A stretch of 64,000 nucleotides of DNA, taken from Chitinispirillaceae bacterium (GTDB lineage Bacteria > Fibrobacterota > Chitinivibrionia > Chitinivibrionales > Chitinispirillaceae). Below are positions 16,881-26,500 of this stretch, in pieces. Within the stretch, counting starts at the first letter, position 1, and each line of letters opens with the position of its first letter. The position numbers and the translations under genes are program-made. The stretch is from NCBI GenBank assembly GCA_016929595.1, contig JAFGIN010000089.1, positions 62,001 through 126,000 on the forward strand, read 5' to 3'. A model generated the notes under the pieces. That model ran no database searches, was not told the origin of the DNA, and worked only from the letters and a program-made list of their open reading frames with translations.

Positions 16881-18941
16881 ATGGAAATTCACAATAACAC
16901 TTTGAAGAAACAATATGCTGCTGCGATTAACCTCATGAAAGCGGGTCTGTATCAACAGGCAGAAGAACTGCTTTCACATGATCTGGCTACCGATAAATCA
17001 TCTATTCCGTTCCGAATGGCTTCAGGAGAATGCGCACGTAAACAAAACAATAGCACTCTTGCAGGGCAGTGGTATCGATCTGTTCTGGATATTGATCCTG
17101 ATAATTTTGCTGCACGATGTAATTATGGTTCTGTCATGCTTATCGAAAAAAGATACCCGGAAGCGGAAGTGCAGTTTCAGGAGGCAATCAGAATAAATCC
17201 GGAAAATAAGCGGGTATTTTCAGGGCTTGGGACAGCTCTGTTTGAACAGGGGCGGTATAATGATGCTGTTGAATGTTTCAGCAAAGCACGACATGGTTCT
17301 GTGCATGATATGCAACTTGACGTAAGCCTACTCAGAGCACTACTTAAGAGTAAAAAAACGGCTGATGCGGAGCTGTTGATTCAGTCCATGACAGATCAAT
17401 TTACCCGGAACTCTGCAGTGTATAATGCGATAGGAAATGCATTTCGGGAGTCGGGTGATGATGAACGGGCTAAACAGTTCTATGTCAAAGCTCTTCAGAT
17501 ACAGCCCGATAACGCAGAGAGTCACTACAATCTTGGCTGTATAATGCGTAGCTGGAACAGGCTGGATGAAGCTCTGAGCTGTTTTAACAATGCACTTCGG
17601 TTCAAATTGTTAAATCCAGCTGTTCTTGTTGATACTGGAGAAGTATTACAGCTGATGGGAGAGTGTGATGAAGCTGAAAAACGGTTCAGGAAAGCACTTA
17701 CACTGGATCCTGGATGTACCATTGCCTTTGATAACCTTCTGGTCGCTATGTTGTATAATCCGCGTTATTCAGTACATGAAGTGTATAATGCGCACAGAGA
17801 GTGGGGGCAGACAATTGATGTGCATGCATCTGCCCAACGAATGCATGTGTCGACAGTGAAAAATGAACAGCGTGTGCGGGTAGGGTATCTCTCTCCGGAT
17901 TTTTGTAAACATCCGACTGCTTCATTTATGATACCGGTGATTAAACTGCACAACAGGGAACGATTTACCGTTTACTGTTATTCCCATCAGCGCTACGATG
18001 ATGAAAAAACAACGATGTTTAAAAAAACAGCAGATCACTGGCGTGAGATTTCTCATCTGAATGATCTCGAAGCAAGTACTCTGATTAAAAATGATCAGAT
18101 TGATATACTGGTTGATTGTGCCGGGCACATGGCCGGTAATCGTCTGGGAATTTTTGCTTTTCGTCCGGCACCGGTGCAGATATCAGGCTTTGGATATCCG
18201 TCAACAACCGGTTTATCGGCTATCGATTACAGAATCAGTGACATTGTCTGTGAATCCGTTGCATTGCAGACACTGTGTACTGAAACAGTTCTTTACATGA
18301 ATAATGGCTTTTTCACGTATGCTCCGCCAGCTGATGCTCCCGCTGTCACTGTGCTTCCATCATTGGACAATGGTATTATTACGTTTGGATCTCTTCACAC
18401 AACAGCACGACTTAATCGGGAAGTAATTCGATTGTGGGCGGCTCTGCTCAATGAAATAAGCAATTCCAGATTGATTCTCTTCAGAACAACATTGACAAAC
18501 TCTATCTCAGGGCGAATCGCGGGCTGGTTTGAAGAGGATGGAATCGAGCTGAATCGGGTCACCTTTTCCAACACGGTACCATCCGGTCATTATCTTTCAA
18601 TGTACAAAGATATTGATATATCTATTGATACTTTTCCCTGGAGCGGACATACAACGGCATGCGAATCTTTGTGGATGGGTGTACCTATGGTTACTTTCAG
18701 GGGTGATCATCATGCAGCGGCAATGGTGGCATCTTTGATGGAACGAATCGGTCTCAAAGAGTTTGTGGCTGACTCTATTAATCGGTACATTGATGTTGCA
18801 CGTGCAGCAGTTTCGGATCTCCCCCGGCTTAATAATCTCCGAAATATGATGCGACAGCGTTTACTTCAATCCCCGGTCTGCGAAAACCTGCAATGGGTTC
18901 GTGAACTGGAGGAAAAATACCTTCAGGTGCTTGATCGGTAA
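16881..18941 (+). CDS. TPR / O-GlcNAc-transferase-like (SPINDLY-type) glycosyltransferase
   Basis: 686 residues. The N-terminal ~290 residues are a run of tetratricopeptide repeats (for example WYRSVLDIDPDNFAARCNYG, AVECFSKA, AKQFYVKALQIQPDNAESHYNLG). Residues ~330-686 are a GT41 (OGT C-terminal) domain. Recognisable are VRVGYLSPDFCKHPTASFM, ILVDCAGHMAGNRLGIFAFR, APVQISGFGYPSTTG, ITFGSLHTTARLN, DISIDTFPWSGHTTACESLWMGVP and the H-rich end of the nucleotide-binding half. The family transfers GlcNAc or related sugars to serine/threonine; bacterial members act on cytosolic, flagellar or secreted proteins. No Shine-Dalgarno sequence is evident before the ATG. The next gene is another glycosyltransferase 64 bp downstream, so a joint role in protein or surface glycosylation is plausible. 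Confidence 0.85.
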   Translation: MEIHNNTLKKQYAAAINLMKAGLYQQAEELLSHDLATDKSSIPFRMASGECARKQNNSTLAGQWYRSVLDIDPDNFAARCNYGSVMLIEKRYPEAEVQFQEAIRINPENKRVFSGLGTALFEQGRYNDAVECFSKARHGSVHDMQLDVSLLRALLKSKKTADAELLIQSMTDQFTRNSAVYNAIGNAFRESGDDERAKQFYVKALQIQPDNAESHYNLGCIMRSWNRLDEALSCFNNALRFKLLNPAVLVDTGEVLQLMGECDEAEKRFRKALTLDPGCTIAFDNLLVAMLYNPRYSVHEVYNAHREWGQTIDVHASAQRMHVSTVKNEQRVRVGYLSPDFCKHPTASFMIPVIKLHNRERFTVYCYSHQRYDDEKTTMFKKTADHWREISHLNDLEASTLIKNDQIDILVDCAGHMAGNRLGIFAFRPAPVQISGFGYPSTTGLSAIDYRISDIVCESVALQTLCTETVLYMNNGFFTYAPPADAPAVTVLPSLDNGIITFGSLHTTARLNREVIRLWAALLNEISNSRLILFRTTLTNSISGRIAGWFEEDGIELNRVTFSNTVPSGHYLSMYKDIDISIDTFPWSGHTTACESLWMGVPMVTFRGDHHAAAMVASLMERIGLKEFVADSINRYIDVARAAVSDLPRLNNLRNMMRQRLLQSPVCENLQWVRELEEKYLQVLDR

Positions 18942-19005
18942 TGCAGCTTCAGTGTGCGAATACTATTTTTTGAACTCTTCTCCATTGGACTTACAGGAGC
19001 TGCAA

Positions 19006-20100
19006 TTGAAAAAAATATTACTAATAAACTGGCGTGATATTAAAAATCCCGAAGCCGGCGGGGCTGAGATGTATTACCATGAAATTTTCAGGAGACTTGA
19101 AGGCAGGGGATACCAGACGACAGTTCTGTCGCACATGTTTTCAGGTGCACCAAAAGAAGAGATTATCGATGGTATGCGAACGGTGCGGATCGGGTCAAAA
19201 TTTCTGTTCAACTTCAGTGCTATTGCTTATGTTAATAAGCATCAGAATGAGTATGACTGTATCATCGAGGATATCAATAAAGTTCCGTTCCTTACTCCTC
19301 TCTATACAAAAAAGAAACGGCTCCATATGGTGATGCATTTTTTTAAAGGGTCGATTTTCAGCGAAACTATGTTTCCACTTGCGCTCTATATTTACTGCAT
19401 GGAACACTGCGTACCATTGTTTTACAAAAATGACCGTTTTATTGCAATATCGGGCAGTACTTCTGATGAAATTATTGACTTTGGCATCGATCGGAAAAGA
19501 ATATCGATAGTGGAACCGGGAATCGATACAACATATTTCAAGCAGACTGTGCCCAAGGGTAATCCACCGGTGATCTCCTATGTCGGGAGATTGATGAAAT
19601 ATAAAAATATCCAGTTTATCATCTCTGCGCTACCCAAACTTCGGGAAATGGTTCCTGGGGTTGTTTTTGAAGTCGGTGGATGGGGTGATTACAGAAGTGA
19701 ACTCGAACAACTTGCACAGAGGCTCGGTGTCGGGGATGCTGTTAAATTCCTCGGTCGTATCAGTGAAGAGGAAAAGCGTGATATGCTCAGTCGTTCAACA
19801 CTGTTTGTTAATCCATCACTGAAAGAGGGGTGGGGGATTAACAATATTGAGGCAAATCTCTGCAGGACAATTTCATTGTCAAACAATGTACCCGGGCTCA
19901 AGGATTCTGTTATTGATAATGTCACGGGTCTGCTTTACGAAAATAGTAATATCGACGATTTCTGTAAAAAAGCGTATTCTGCATTGACAGATAAAAATCT
20001 TCTGCGCAGGCTTGAGGAAAAGGCTTACGAACGGGCCCTGTCTCTTGATTGGGATTCAATTGCGAAAAGGATGGAAGAGGTACTGAAATCGTCTGTATAG
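19006..20100 (+). CDS. GT4-family glycosyltransferase, TTG start
   Basis: 364 residues from a TTG at 19006. AGGAG sits 6-7 nt upstream and the protein then begins with the expected first beta strand (KKILLINWRDIKNPEAGGAE). Upstream in-frame codons overlap the OGT-like gene and lack family features. The N-terminal half is the acceptor-binding Rossmann domain (AGGAEMYYHEIFRRLEGRGY). The C-terminal half has the GT4 donor site: VGRLMKYKN, a G-G-GDY stretch and the EGWGINNIEAN motif (E-x7-E). It would transfer a sugar from a nucleotide donor during surface-polysaccharide or glycoprotein synthesis. It probably forms an operon with the OGT-like gene. Confidence 0.87.
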   Translation: MKKILLINWRDIKNPEAGGAEMYYHEIFRRLEGRGYQTTVLSHMFSGAPKEEIIDGMRTVRIGSKFLFNFSAIAYVNKHQNEYDCIIEDINKVPFLTPLYTKKKRLHMVMHFFKGSIFSETMFPLALYIYCMEHCVPLFYKNDRFIAISGSTSDEIIDFGIDRKRISIVEPGIDTTYFKQTVPKGNPPVISYVGRLMKYKNIQFIISALPKLREMVPGVVFEVGGWGDYRSELEQLAQRLGVGDAVKFLGRISEEEKRDMLSRSTLFVNPSLKEGWGINNIEANLCRTISLSNNVPGLKDSVIDNVTGLLYENSNIDDFCKKAYSALTDKNLLRRLEEKAYERALSLDWDSIAKRMEEVLKSSV

Positions 20101-20137
20101 TGTAAACCATAGTCGAGAGGGCGATCATATACTCGTT

Positions 20138-20237
20138 CCCCTATCCCCAGCCCTTCCCCCGATTACGAGGGAAGGGAGACAAACGCGAATAACTCATTTC
20201 CCTCCACCGTTATCGGGGGAGGGATCAAGGGTAGGGG
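20138..20237. repeat. C-rich/G-rich palindromic intergenic element
   Basis: Ends are CCCCTATCCCC and GGGTAGGGG. Inside are two hairpins, CCCTTCCC/GGGAAGGG and TCCCTCC/GGAGGGA. The same style of element lies at 57398-57527. Such CCCCTCTCC-type hairpin repeats are common REP-like sequences in many bacteria. Between convergent genes it may also end transcription. Confidence 0.65.
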
Positions 20238-20303
20238 TTTTGTGTAACAGCACCACACCGTTTTGCATTAATTGAGGAATTTATTTTGTTTAACCCTACA
20301 GTG

Positions 20304-20369
20304 CAGGATTCAAAAATACTGAGGTTGATGCGATTGACGTGAGAGATATTTAATTGCCGGAATAATAAC
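20304..20369. repeat. 66-bp dispersed repeat, copy 1
   Basis: It begins CAGGATTCAAAA and ends ATATTTAATTGCCGGAATAA. The same two ends at the same distance recur at 49773-49838, with a diverged middle. Confidence 0.7.
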
Positions 20370-20438
20370 ATCCGCCTGCAGCTGCATCATACCCTTATTA
20401 ACCTGATAACCGCGTCAATCGAATGCGGTTTTTCAGAT

Positions 20439-22634
20439 TTAATTATTGTTTACTATACGATACCCGGTTACTATTCCATTTCGTGTATAAACCATAAGCA
20501 TAAATACCCCATTACCAAGAGGAGTAGTAATTTTACTGGATTTCGGAATAATATTTTTTATGATTCTGCCATCGAGAGAAAGTACCACTATTCTTGCAAT
20601 ATCATCATTGTGTTTAAATATCAGATTACCTTTGTTACATGAAATTTCCGGGGCTGAAAGAGATACCCGATTAGTGCGCCGGACTACATTTGTTTCTGAG
20701 TGACAGGTAAACTCAATCCAGTTAAGATTGACAAGGCTTGATGCTGTCCCGCTCCATTCAAGGCGCAGCACAGATTCCCCTTTAATGAGTTCAAACGTAT
20801 CACAACTGTCGATAGTTTTCCACGTGGACCATCCACCCGTGCTTTCAATTTTCCAATCGTTTACTTTTTTCTCACCGATTTTCATTGTGATTGTTCCGCC
20901 AAACCCCTGATCTGCGGCAGCGCGAATTTTTGCGGTATATTTGCCGGATTTTAAAATGGTAACAGGATATTGAGCCCATGCTCCATCAGTTGTATAGCCC
21001 AGATTTTTCCCTCCGCCGGTATCAGAGCAATTTTCTATTGTTAATTCTTCGCTTTTGGACTTGAGAGATTCAGCCTCAATGCGGCCTGGTAATGATTTTC
21101 CAGCCGTTGAAACTGTGTCTGTTGGCACAGTGTCTGAAGGGATGGTATCTGTGGAATCTTTTACACTCAAAAAAATAAATTCCATGTAGTTAAGATTAAC
21201 AAGGCTTGATGCTGTTCCGCTCCATTCAAGACGCAGTTTCCTTTCACCTGCAGGAAGAGAAAACGTTGCGCTGTTATCCGTTGTTTTCCAGCTGGACCAT
21301 CCACCCGTTGAGCTGATATTCCATTGTGCAAGTGTGGAAGTGCCGGATTTTAATGTGATTGTGCCGCCCGGATCTGTTGCAACCCGTAAACGTGCATGGT
21401 ATTGGCCCTCTTTGCGGACTATTACATTGTATTCTGTCCATGCTCCGTTTGATGTGTAGCCAAGACTCTGCCCGCCGGTGGCATCTGATGTATTCTCACT
21501 TTTTATTTCGTCGCTTTTTGTAACAAACGATTCTGCTTCAATGATTCCGGGAAGCGACTTCCCATCATCGGGGATAATATCGGTGTACTCGTATGCAGGA
21601 CGACTTTTCAAACGTTCGAGGATGAGTTTTCCCGATGGAGAAATGTTATCACTGGTCCAGCCACCTGTTGCTGACGCTCCTGATTTGAGAGCCGCTGATG
21701 CTTCCCCTTTGTCGACAATTGACCAGTTAACCCAGCTTATGCTGTTTGAATCACACCAGTCAAGCCAGATACCGGTTTGCACAGAATCATAGGTGCCATC
21801 ACTGCCACCATCGGATTTTGTCGTTCCAAATTCAGTTACGAAGATTGGAGCTCCAGCTGCAACTGCTGTCCTGGCTTTTGTTCTGAGTGTGTCCTGGTGA
21901 GAGGATTGACCTGCATAAAAATGAAGTGTATAAGCGATATTTGGGCCGCTGATTGGATCTTGCGCAGCAGTGTCGATATCCTGCGACCATATCGGAGTAC
22001 CTACTATGATAATGTTGTCGCTGTTGGAACGGATCACTGGTATAATTTCAGCAGCATATTTTTTGATGTCACTCCAGCTGTCCCAGGTTTTTCGTGCCTC
22101 AGTTAATTCCGGATCTTCATAAACAATGCCACTACCGTTTTTAGTATCCGGTTCATTCCAGATCTCCCATATAATGTTGGGAACACCTGCATACTCCTTG
22201 GACATATCACCAAAGAATTTTTTTGCTTTATCAATACTGAGGTTCGCATCATGTGCATGATAATCAACAATGACATAAATTCCATTTGCAATTGCAGCAT
22301 CCACAACAGTTTTAATTTTATCGTACTGGTTCTGTGATGCATTAGCATCGGTATCATAACTGCCCATCTGACCTATCCCCAGGCAGGCGCGGATTACCGA
22401 TATATTCCAGTTCTGGACCAGCCAGTTAACAGCCTGACGGTTGTAAAATTTTTCTCCTTCCCAGAGTGACCAGAACAGGCTCATGCCCGCAAGCTGAACA
22501 GGTTTATCATCCTCATCGACCATTTTTGAACCAGTTATTTTAAGGTGTCCATGGGTACCTACTGGACTCAGCGAAAATGAGGTGCTGGCAGAAATGAGAA
22601 CTGCAGCACAGAGGCAGACTTTTTTGAGTGTCAT
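20439..22634 (-). CDS. Secreted GH5 endoglucanase-like enzyme with two CBM6 modules and a type IX-style C-terminal tail
   Basis: 731 residues, with CAGGAG before the ATG and a signal peptide (about 1-21). The GH5 catalytic domain spans about 28-350 and looks like subfamily 2 cellulases (LKITGSKMVDEDDKPVQLAG, VIVDYHAHD). The acid/base is E161 in WEIWNEP and the nucleophile E268 in VTEFGT. Two homologous CBM6 modules follow (about 368-490 and 520-645). Both begin LPG-IEAES, contain SLGYT-like and GAW-YPV-like strings, and end RLEWSGTASSLVNLN. The last ~70 residues (RIVVLSLDGRIIKN...GVFMLMVYTRNG) have the pattern of a type IX/FlgD-like sorting tail. Likely role: extracellular beta-1,4-glucan hydrolysis. 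A candidate promoter (TTGAAG, 16 nt, TATATT) lies on the minus strand at 22714-22687. Confidence 0.9.
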   Translation of the reverse strand: MTLKKVCLCAAVLISASTSFSLSPVGTHGHLKITGSKMVDEDDKPVQLAGMSLFWSLWEGEKFYNRQAVNWLVQNWNISVIRACLGIGQMGSYDTDANASQNQYDKIKTVVDAAIANGIYVIVDYHAHDANLSIDKAKKFFGDMSKEYAGVPNIIWEIWNEPDTKNGSGIVYEDPELTEARKTWDSWSDIKKYAAEIIPVIRSNSDNIIIVGTPIWSQDIDTAAQDPISGPNIAYTLHFYAGQSSHQDTLRTKARTAVAAGAPIFVTEFGTTKSDGGSDGTYDSVQTGIWLDWCDSNSISWVNWSIVDKGEASAALKSGASATGGWTSDNISPSGKLILERLKSRPAYEYTDIIPDDGKSLPGIIEAESFVTKSDEIKSENTSDATGGQSLGYTSNGAWTEYNVIVRKEGQYHARLRVATDPGGTITLKSGTSTLAQWNISSTGGWSSWKTTDNSATFSLPAGERKLRLEWSGTASSLVNLNYMEFIFLSVKDSTDTIPSDTVPTDTVSTAGKSLPGRIEAESLKSKSEELTIENCSDTGGGKNLGYTTDGAWAQYPVTILKSGKYTAKIRAAADQGFGGTITMKIGEKKVNDWKIESTGGWSTWKTIDSCDTFELIKGESVLRLEWSGTASSLVNLNWIEFTCHSETNVVRRTNRVSLSAPEISCNKGNLIFKHNDDIARIVVLSLDGRIIKNIIPKSSKITTPLGNGVFMLMVYTRNGIVTGYRIVNNN

Positions 22635-22974
22635 GGATACTCCTGTATAGCATTTAATCGGTTAAAATCATACTTCAGATATACACAATATAAATGTTGT
22701 TAACTACACTTCAAACCATAGATTCAACTCAAAATGAGTGTTTTTTGGTAATCGTGAGGTTCATTCAATATCGTAATGAAAAAAGGGTACATAAATTGCA
22801 TCACAAATAGCATGTCTCATTTTTTAAGCGGTTTTGATTTGTGTTACCAGTCTGAAATAGAAATTCTTCTCAAGGAAGCATTATCTCACAACTGTAAAGT
22901 ACATTGAATATTCATCAACACATTGTTTTTTCGTTTGATCCTTTCACCTTCTGCATCTCAGTTTCCAATAATGA
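22635..22974. other. Divergent intergenic region
   Basis: 340 AT-rich bases between the GH5 gene and the NuoF-like relic. Apart from the weak GH5 promoter at about 22687-22714 (minus), no gene, repeat or terminator is visible. The frame of the relic has stops at 22936, 22969 and 22972. Confidence 0.45.
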
Positions 22975-22980
22975 AAGGGA

Positions 22981-23559
22981 ATTCTGCCCGATGTCGCCGG
23001 CAGCAGTGAAGCTGTCAAGTATATAATCTGCAATGCTGATGAAGGTGACCCGGGAGCGTTCATGGATCGTGATATGCTTGAAAGTGATCCGTTTTCAGTC
23101 ATTGAGGGAATGTTGATCGCTGCATATTCAATAGGTGCATTACAGGGAATTTTCTATATCAGATCAGAATACCCACTTGCGATTGTGCGTGTTGAAAATG
23201 CACTTGAACTCTGCAGGAAAAAAGGTTTACTTGGTAAAGATATTCTTGGTTCCGCTTTTTCTTGTGAAATTGAAGTTAGACAAGGAGCTGGTGCATTTGT
23301 ATGTGGTGAGGAAACAGCTCTCATTGCTTCAATCGAAGGTAAACGTGGCTGGCCCCGGATTCGGCCTCCTTACCCTTCACAGCGTGGACTTTGGGGAAAA
23401 CCAACCGTGATCAACAATGTTGAAACACTTGCAAATGTCCCTGCGATTATCGACCATGGGGCTGACTGGTTTGAAATCCATGCCTATCTCACGCCGGAAA
23501 AAGTACCGGAATTAATTGAAATCTATCGAAACAGAATAACATCAGACGCTGAGAAATAG
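22981..23559 (+). pseudogene. Internal fragment of a NuoF/HndC-type (NAD(P)H dehydrogenase / bifurcating hydrogenase) flavoprotein subunit
   Basis: The open frame encodes only the conserved middle of the NuoF/HndC family: [18 protein letters not shown], the EYPLAI and [14 protein letters not shown] signatures, then GKRGWPR-RPPYP, GLWGKPT and [11 protein letters not shown]. Similarity starts abruptly; the upstream GRGGGGFPTG loop needed for FMN/NAD binding is absent. It stops after GADWF, where a 30-residue unrelated-looking tail leads to a TAG. The SLBB and 4Fe-4S C-terminal parts are missing. The first in-frame ATG (23062) lies inside the conserved core and has no ribosome site. It is probably a non-functional relic. 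The gene directly downstream, 24 bp away, is pyruvate:ferredoxin oxidoreductase, whose ferredoxin a complete HndC would have used. The lack of internal stops suggests recent decay or a recombination scar. Confidence 0.75.
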
Positions 23560-23583
23560 AAAATGTTACCCGGAGAAAACGCT

Positions 23584-26500
23584 ATGAGTTCGATGATTAC
23601 CGTTGATGGCAACGAAGCTGCAGCGAGAGTGGCTTATAAAGTTAACGAAGTGATTGCCATATATCCTATCACACCAGCATCTCCCATGGGTGAAGATGCC
23701 GATCAATGGGCTTCACAGGGAAAGCGAAATATATGGGATAGTGTTCCTCATGTGATCGAGATGCAGAGTGAAGCTGGTGCATCAGGAGCGGTACACGGGG
23801 CGCTACAGAGAGGGGCACTCACAACTACCTTTACAGCAAGCCAGGGACTTCTGCTGATGATACCTGAGATGTACAAGATTGCCGGAGAACTGAATCCGAC
23901 TGTTTTTCATGTAGCTGCAAGGACTGTTGCTACCCATGCATTGTCAATTTTTTGTGATCATGGCGATGTCATGGCGGCACGGGCTACCGGTTTTGCGCTG
24001 TTCTCATCATCTTCAGTTCAGGAAGCGCATGATTTTGCATTGATAGCGCAGGCGGCATCACTCAGATCGAGAATTCCATTTCTTCATTTCTTTGATGGTT
24101 TCAGAACATCACATGAACTTTCAAAAATCGAGTCGCTTTCTGATGAGACAATCCGATCTATGATCGACAATTTACTTGTAAAAAAGGTTCGTGAGCGTGC
24201 CCTTTCTCCAGACAGACCGTTCATTCGGGGTACATCACAGAACCCCGATATCTTTTTTCAGGCTCGCGAAGCATCAAATATCTTTTATGATGCGTGTCCT
24301 GGTATTGTCAGAGAAACGATGATTCAGTTTGAGAAATTAACCGGCAGAGCTTATGATCTGTTCAAATATTATGGGGCTGCCGATGCTGAGAGGATTATTG
24401 TCCTCATGGGGTCGGGTGTACTGGCCGCCGAGGAGACTGTCAATTATCTCATAGAATGTGGAGAGAAAGTCGGATGTATAAAAGTTAATGTATACCGACC
24501 CTTTTCCGTAGATGATTTTTTAAGAGTTTTGCCTCAGACTGTCCGCAGCATTGCAGTGCTGGACAGAACAAAAGAGCCGGGAAGTACCGGTGAACCACTA
24601 TACTGCGATATCATTTCCGCTCTATATCAGGGTATGAAACAGAATAATGCAAAAGTCAGATCCATGCCTGAAGTGATTGGAGGAAGGTATGGACTCTCAT
24701 CGAAAGAATGTACGCCATCGATGATCAAAGCGGTTTTTGATGAACTATCAAAAAAAACACCGGAACAAAAATTTACAATAGGTATTGCAGATGACATTAC
24801 CATGAAAAGTTTATCATATGATCCGATTTTTACTATCGGACAACCTGATCAGCTTCAGGCTGTATTTTATGGCTCGGGGGCTGATGGTACTGTCAGCGCG
24901 AACAAAAACTCGATCAAAATTATCGGTAAGGAAACACCTCTGTTTGTTCAGGGGTATTTTGTTTACGATTCAATGAAATCCGGTTCCGTAACAGTATCAC
25001 ATCTGCGGTTTGGAAAAAGTACGATAAAATCAACGTACAAAATTACCAAAGCAGATTTTATCGCAGTTCATCAGTTCGGTTTTTTAGAGCGAATCAATAT
25101 TCTGGAAATGGCAAAGGTTAATACAATACTACTTTTAAACAGCCCTTATTCCGCAGATCAGGTATGGAATTACTTTCCAAGAGATATTCAGGAAAATATT
25201 ATTGGTAAGAAAATACGTGTATATGTTATCGATGCATATTCAATTGCCCGCGAATGTGGACTCGGAGGAAGAATCAATACTGTCATGCAAACATGTTTTT
25301 TTAAACTGACATCATTGATACCCGAAGAATATGCAATCGGGAAAGTAAAAGAGGCTGTGAAAAATACTTATGGAAGGCGTGGAGAAGAAATTGTCAGCAT
25401 GAATCTTAAAGCTATCGATCAGGTTTCGGGGAAACTTTATGAAATAGTCGTTCCGGCTCAGGCAACAGCGAATTTTGAAAGGAGAGCACCTGTACCTGAG
25501 GATGCTCCTGAGTTTGTAAAAACACGTATCGCCCCGATGATTGCCGGTAAAGGGGATGAGCTTCCGGTAAGTGCTTTCGAACCTGATGGTACGTTTCCAA
25601 GTGGTACAATGAAATATATGAAACGTAACATTACAAATGCTATGCCGGTTTGGTATCCGGAGATTTGTATCCAGTGCGGCCGGTGTTCTCTGATGTGTCC
25701 GCATGCAGTTATAAGGGCGAAACTATTCGACCCGGTGGAATTGTCGCATGCACCAGCCTCATTCAAATATACTGATGCGCGTAATCCGTCACACAAAGGG
25801 ATGATATATACAATTGCAGTATCACCGGAAGACTGTACCGGGTGCAGGATCTGTGAGGAAGTGTGTCCTGCTAAGGACAAAAGTGAACCAAAGAGAAAGG
25901 CGGTTACTATTATTGATAGCCCAGAGGAAAGAACTCAGGCAATCAGTGACTGGAACTTTTTCCTTTCAATACCTGACTACGATCGGGCAAAACTGAACAT
26001 TTCCACTGTAAGAGATGTGCAGTTCCTGGCACCAGCATTCGAGTTCAGTGGTGCCTGTGCAGGCTGCGGGGAGACTCCGTATCTGATATTATTGAGCAGG
26101 CTTTTTGGAGACAGAGCAATTATTGCGAATGCCACAGGATGTTCATCCATATATGGAGGAAATGAACCGGCTACACCATGGACAAAAGATCAGCAGGGCA
26201 GAGGACCTACCTGGTCGAACTCACTTTTTGAAGACAATGCAGAATTTGGTCTGGGGTTCAGGCTTGCAATTGACAAACAGATCGAATATGCCAATGAACT
26301 ACTCATTAAATGTTCAACTGAACTTGGAACATATATTGTTGATTCCATAATAAACGCTTCGCAGGAAAGTGAGAAGGATATACAGAATCAGCGAGTCCGT
26401 GTAGCTGCGCTTGTTAATAAACTGGAAGAAATGGATACACCTGAAGCCCGGCAGCTAAAAGCGATAGCTGATGTTCTTGTTAAGAAGAGTGTCTGGTGTG

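Larger units (their letters stand above)
20101..20438. other. Convergent intergenic region holding two repeat elements
   Basis: No gene is seen between the GT4 gene and the convergent GH5 gene. The space is taken by a C-rich/G-rich palindromic element (20138-20237) and a copy of the 66-bp repeat (20304-20369). Confidence 0.6.

Noticed and set aside
18901-19005. Upstream GTG start for the GT4 gene
   Set aside because: The extra 35 residues overlap the OGT-like gene and are not family-like; the TTG at 19006 has an ideal ribosome site.
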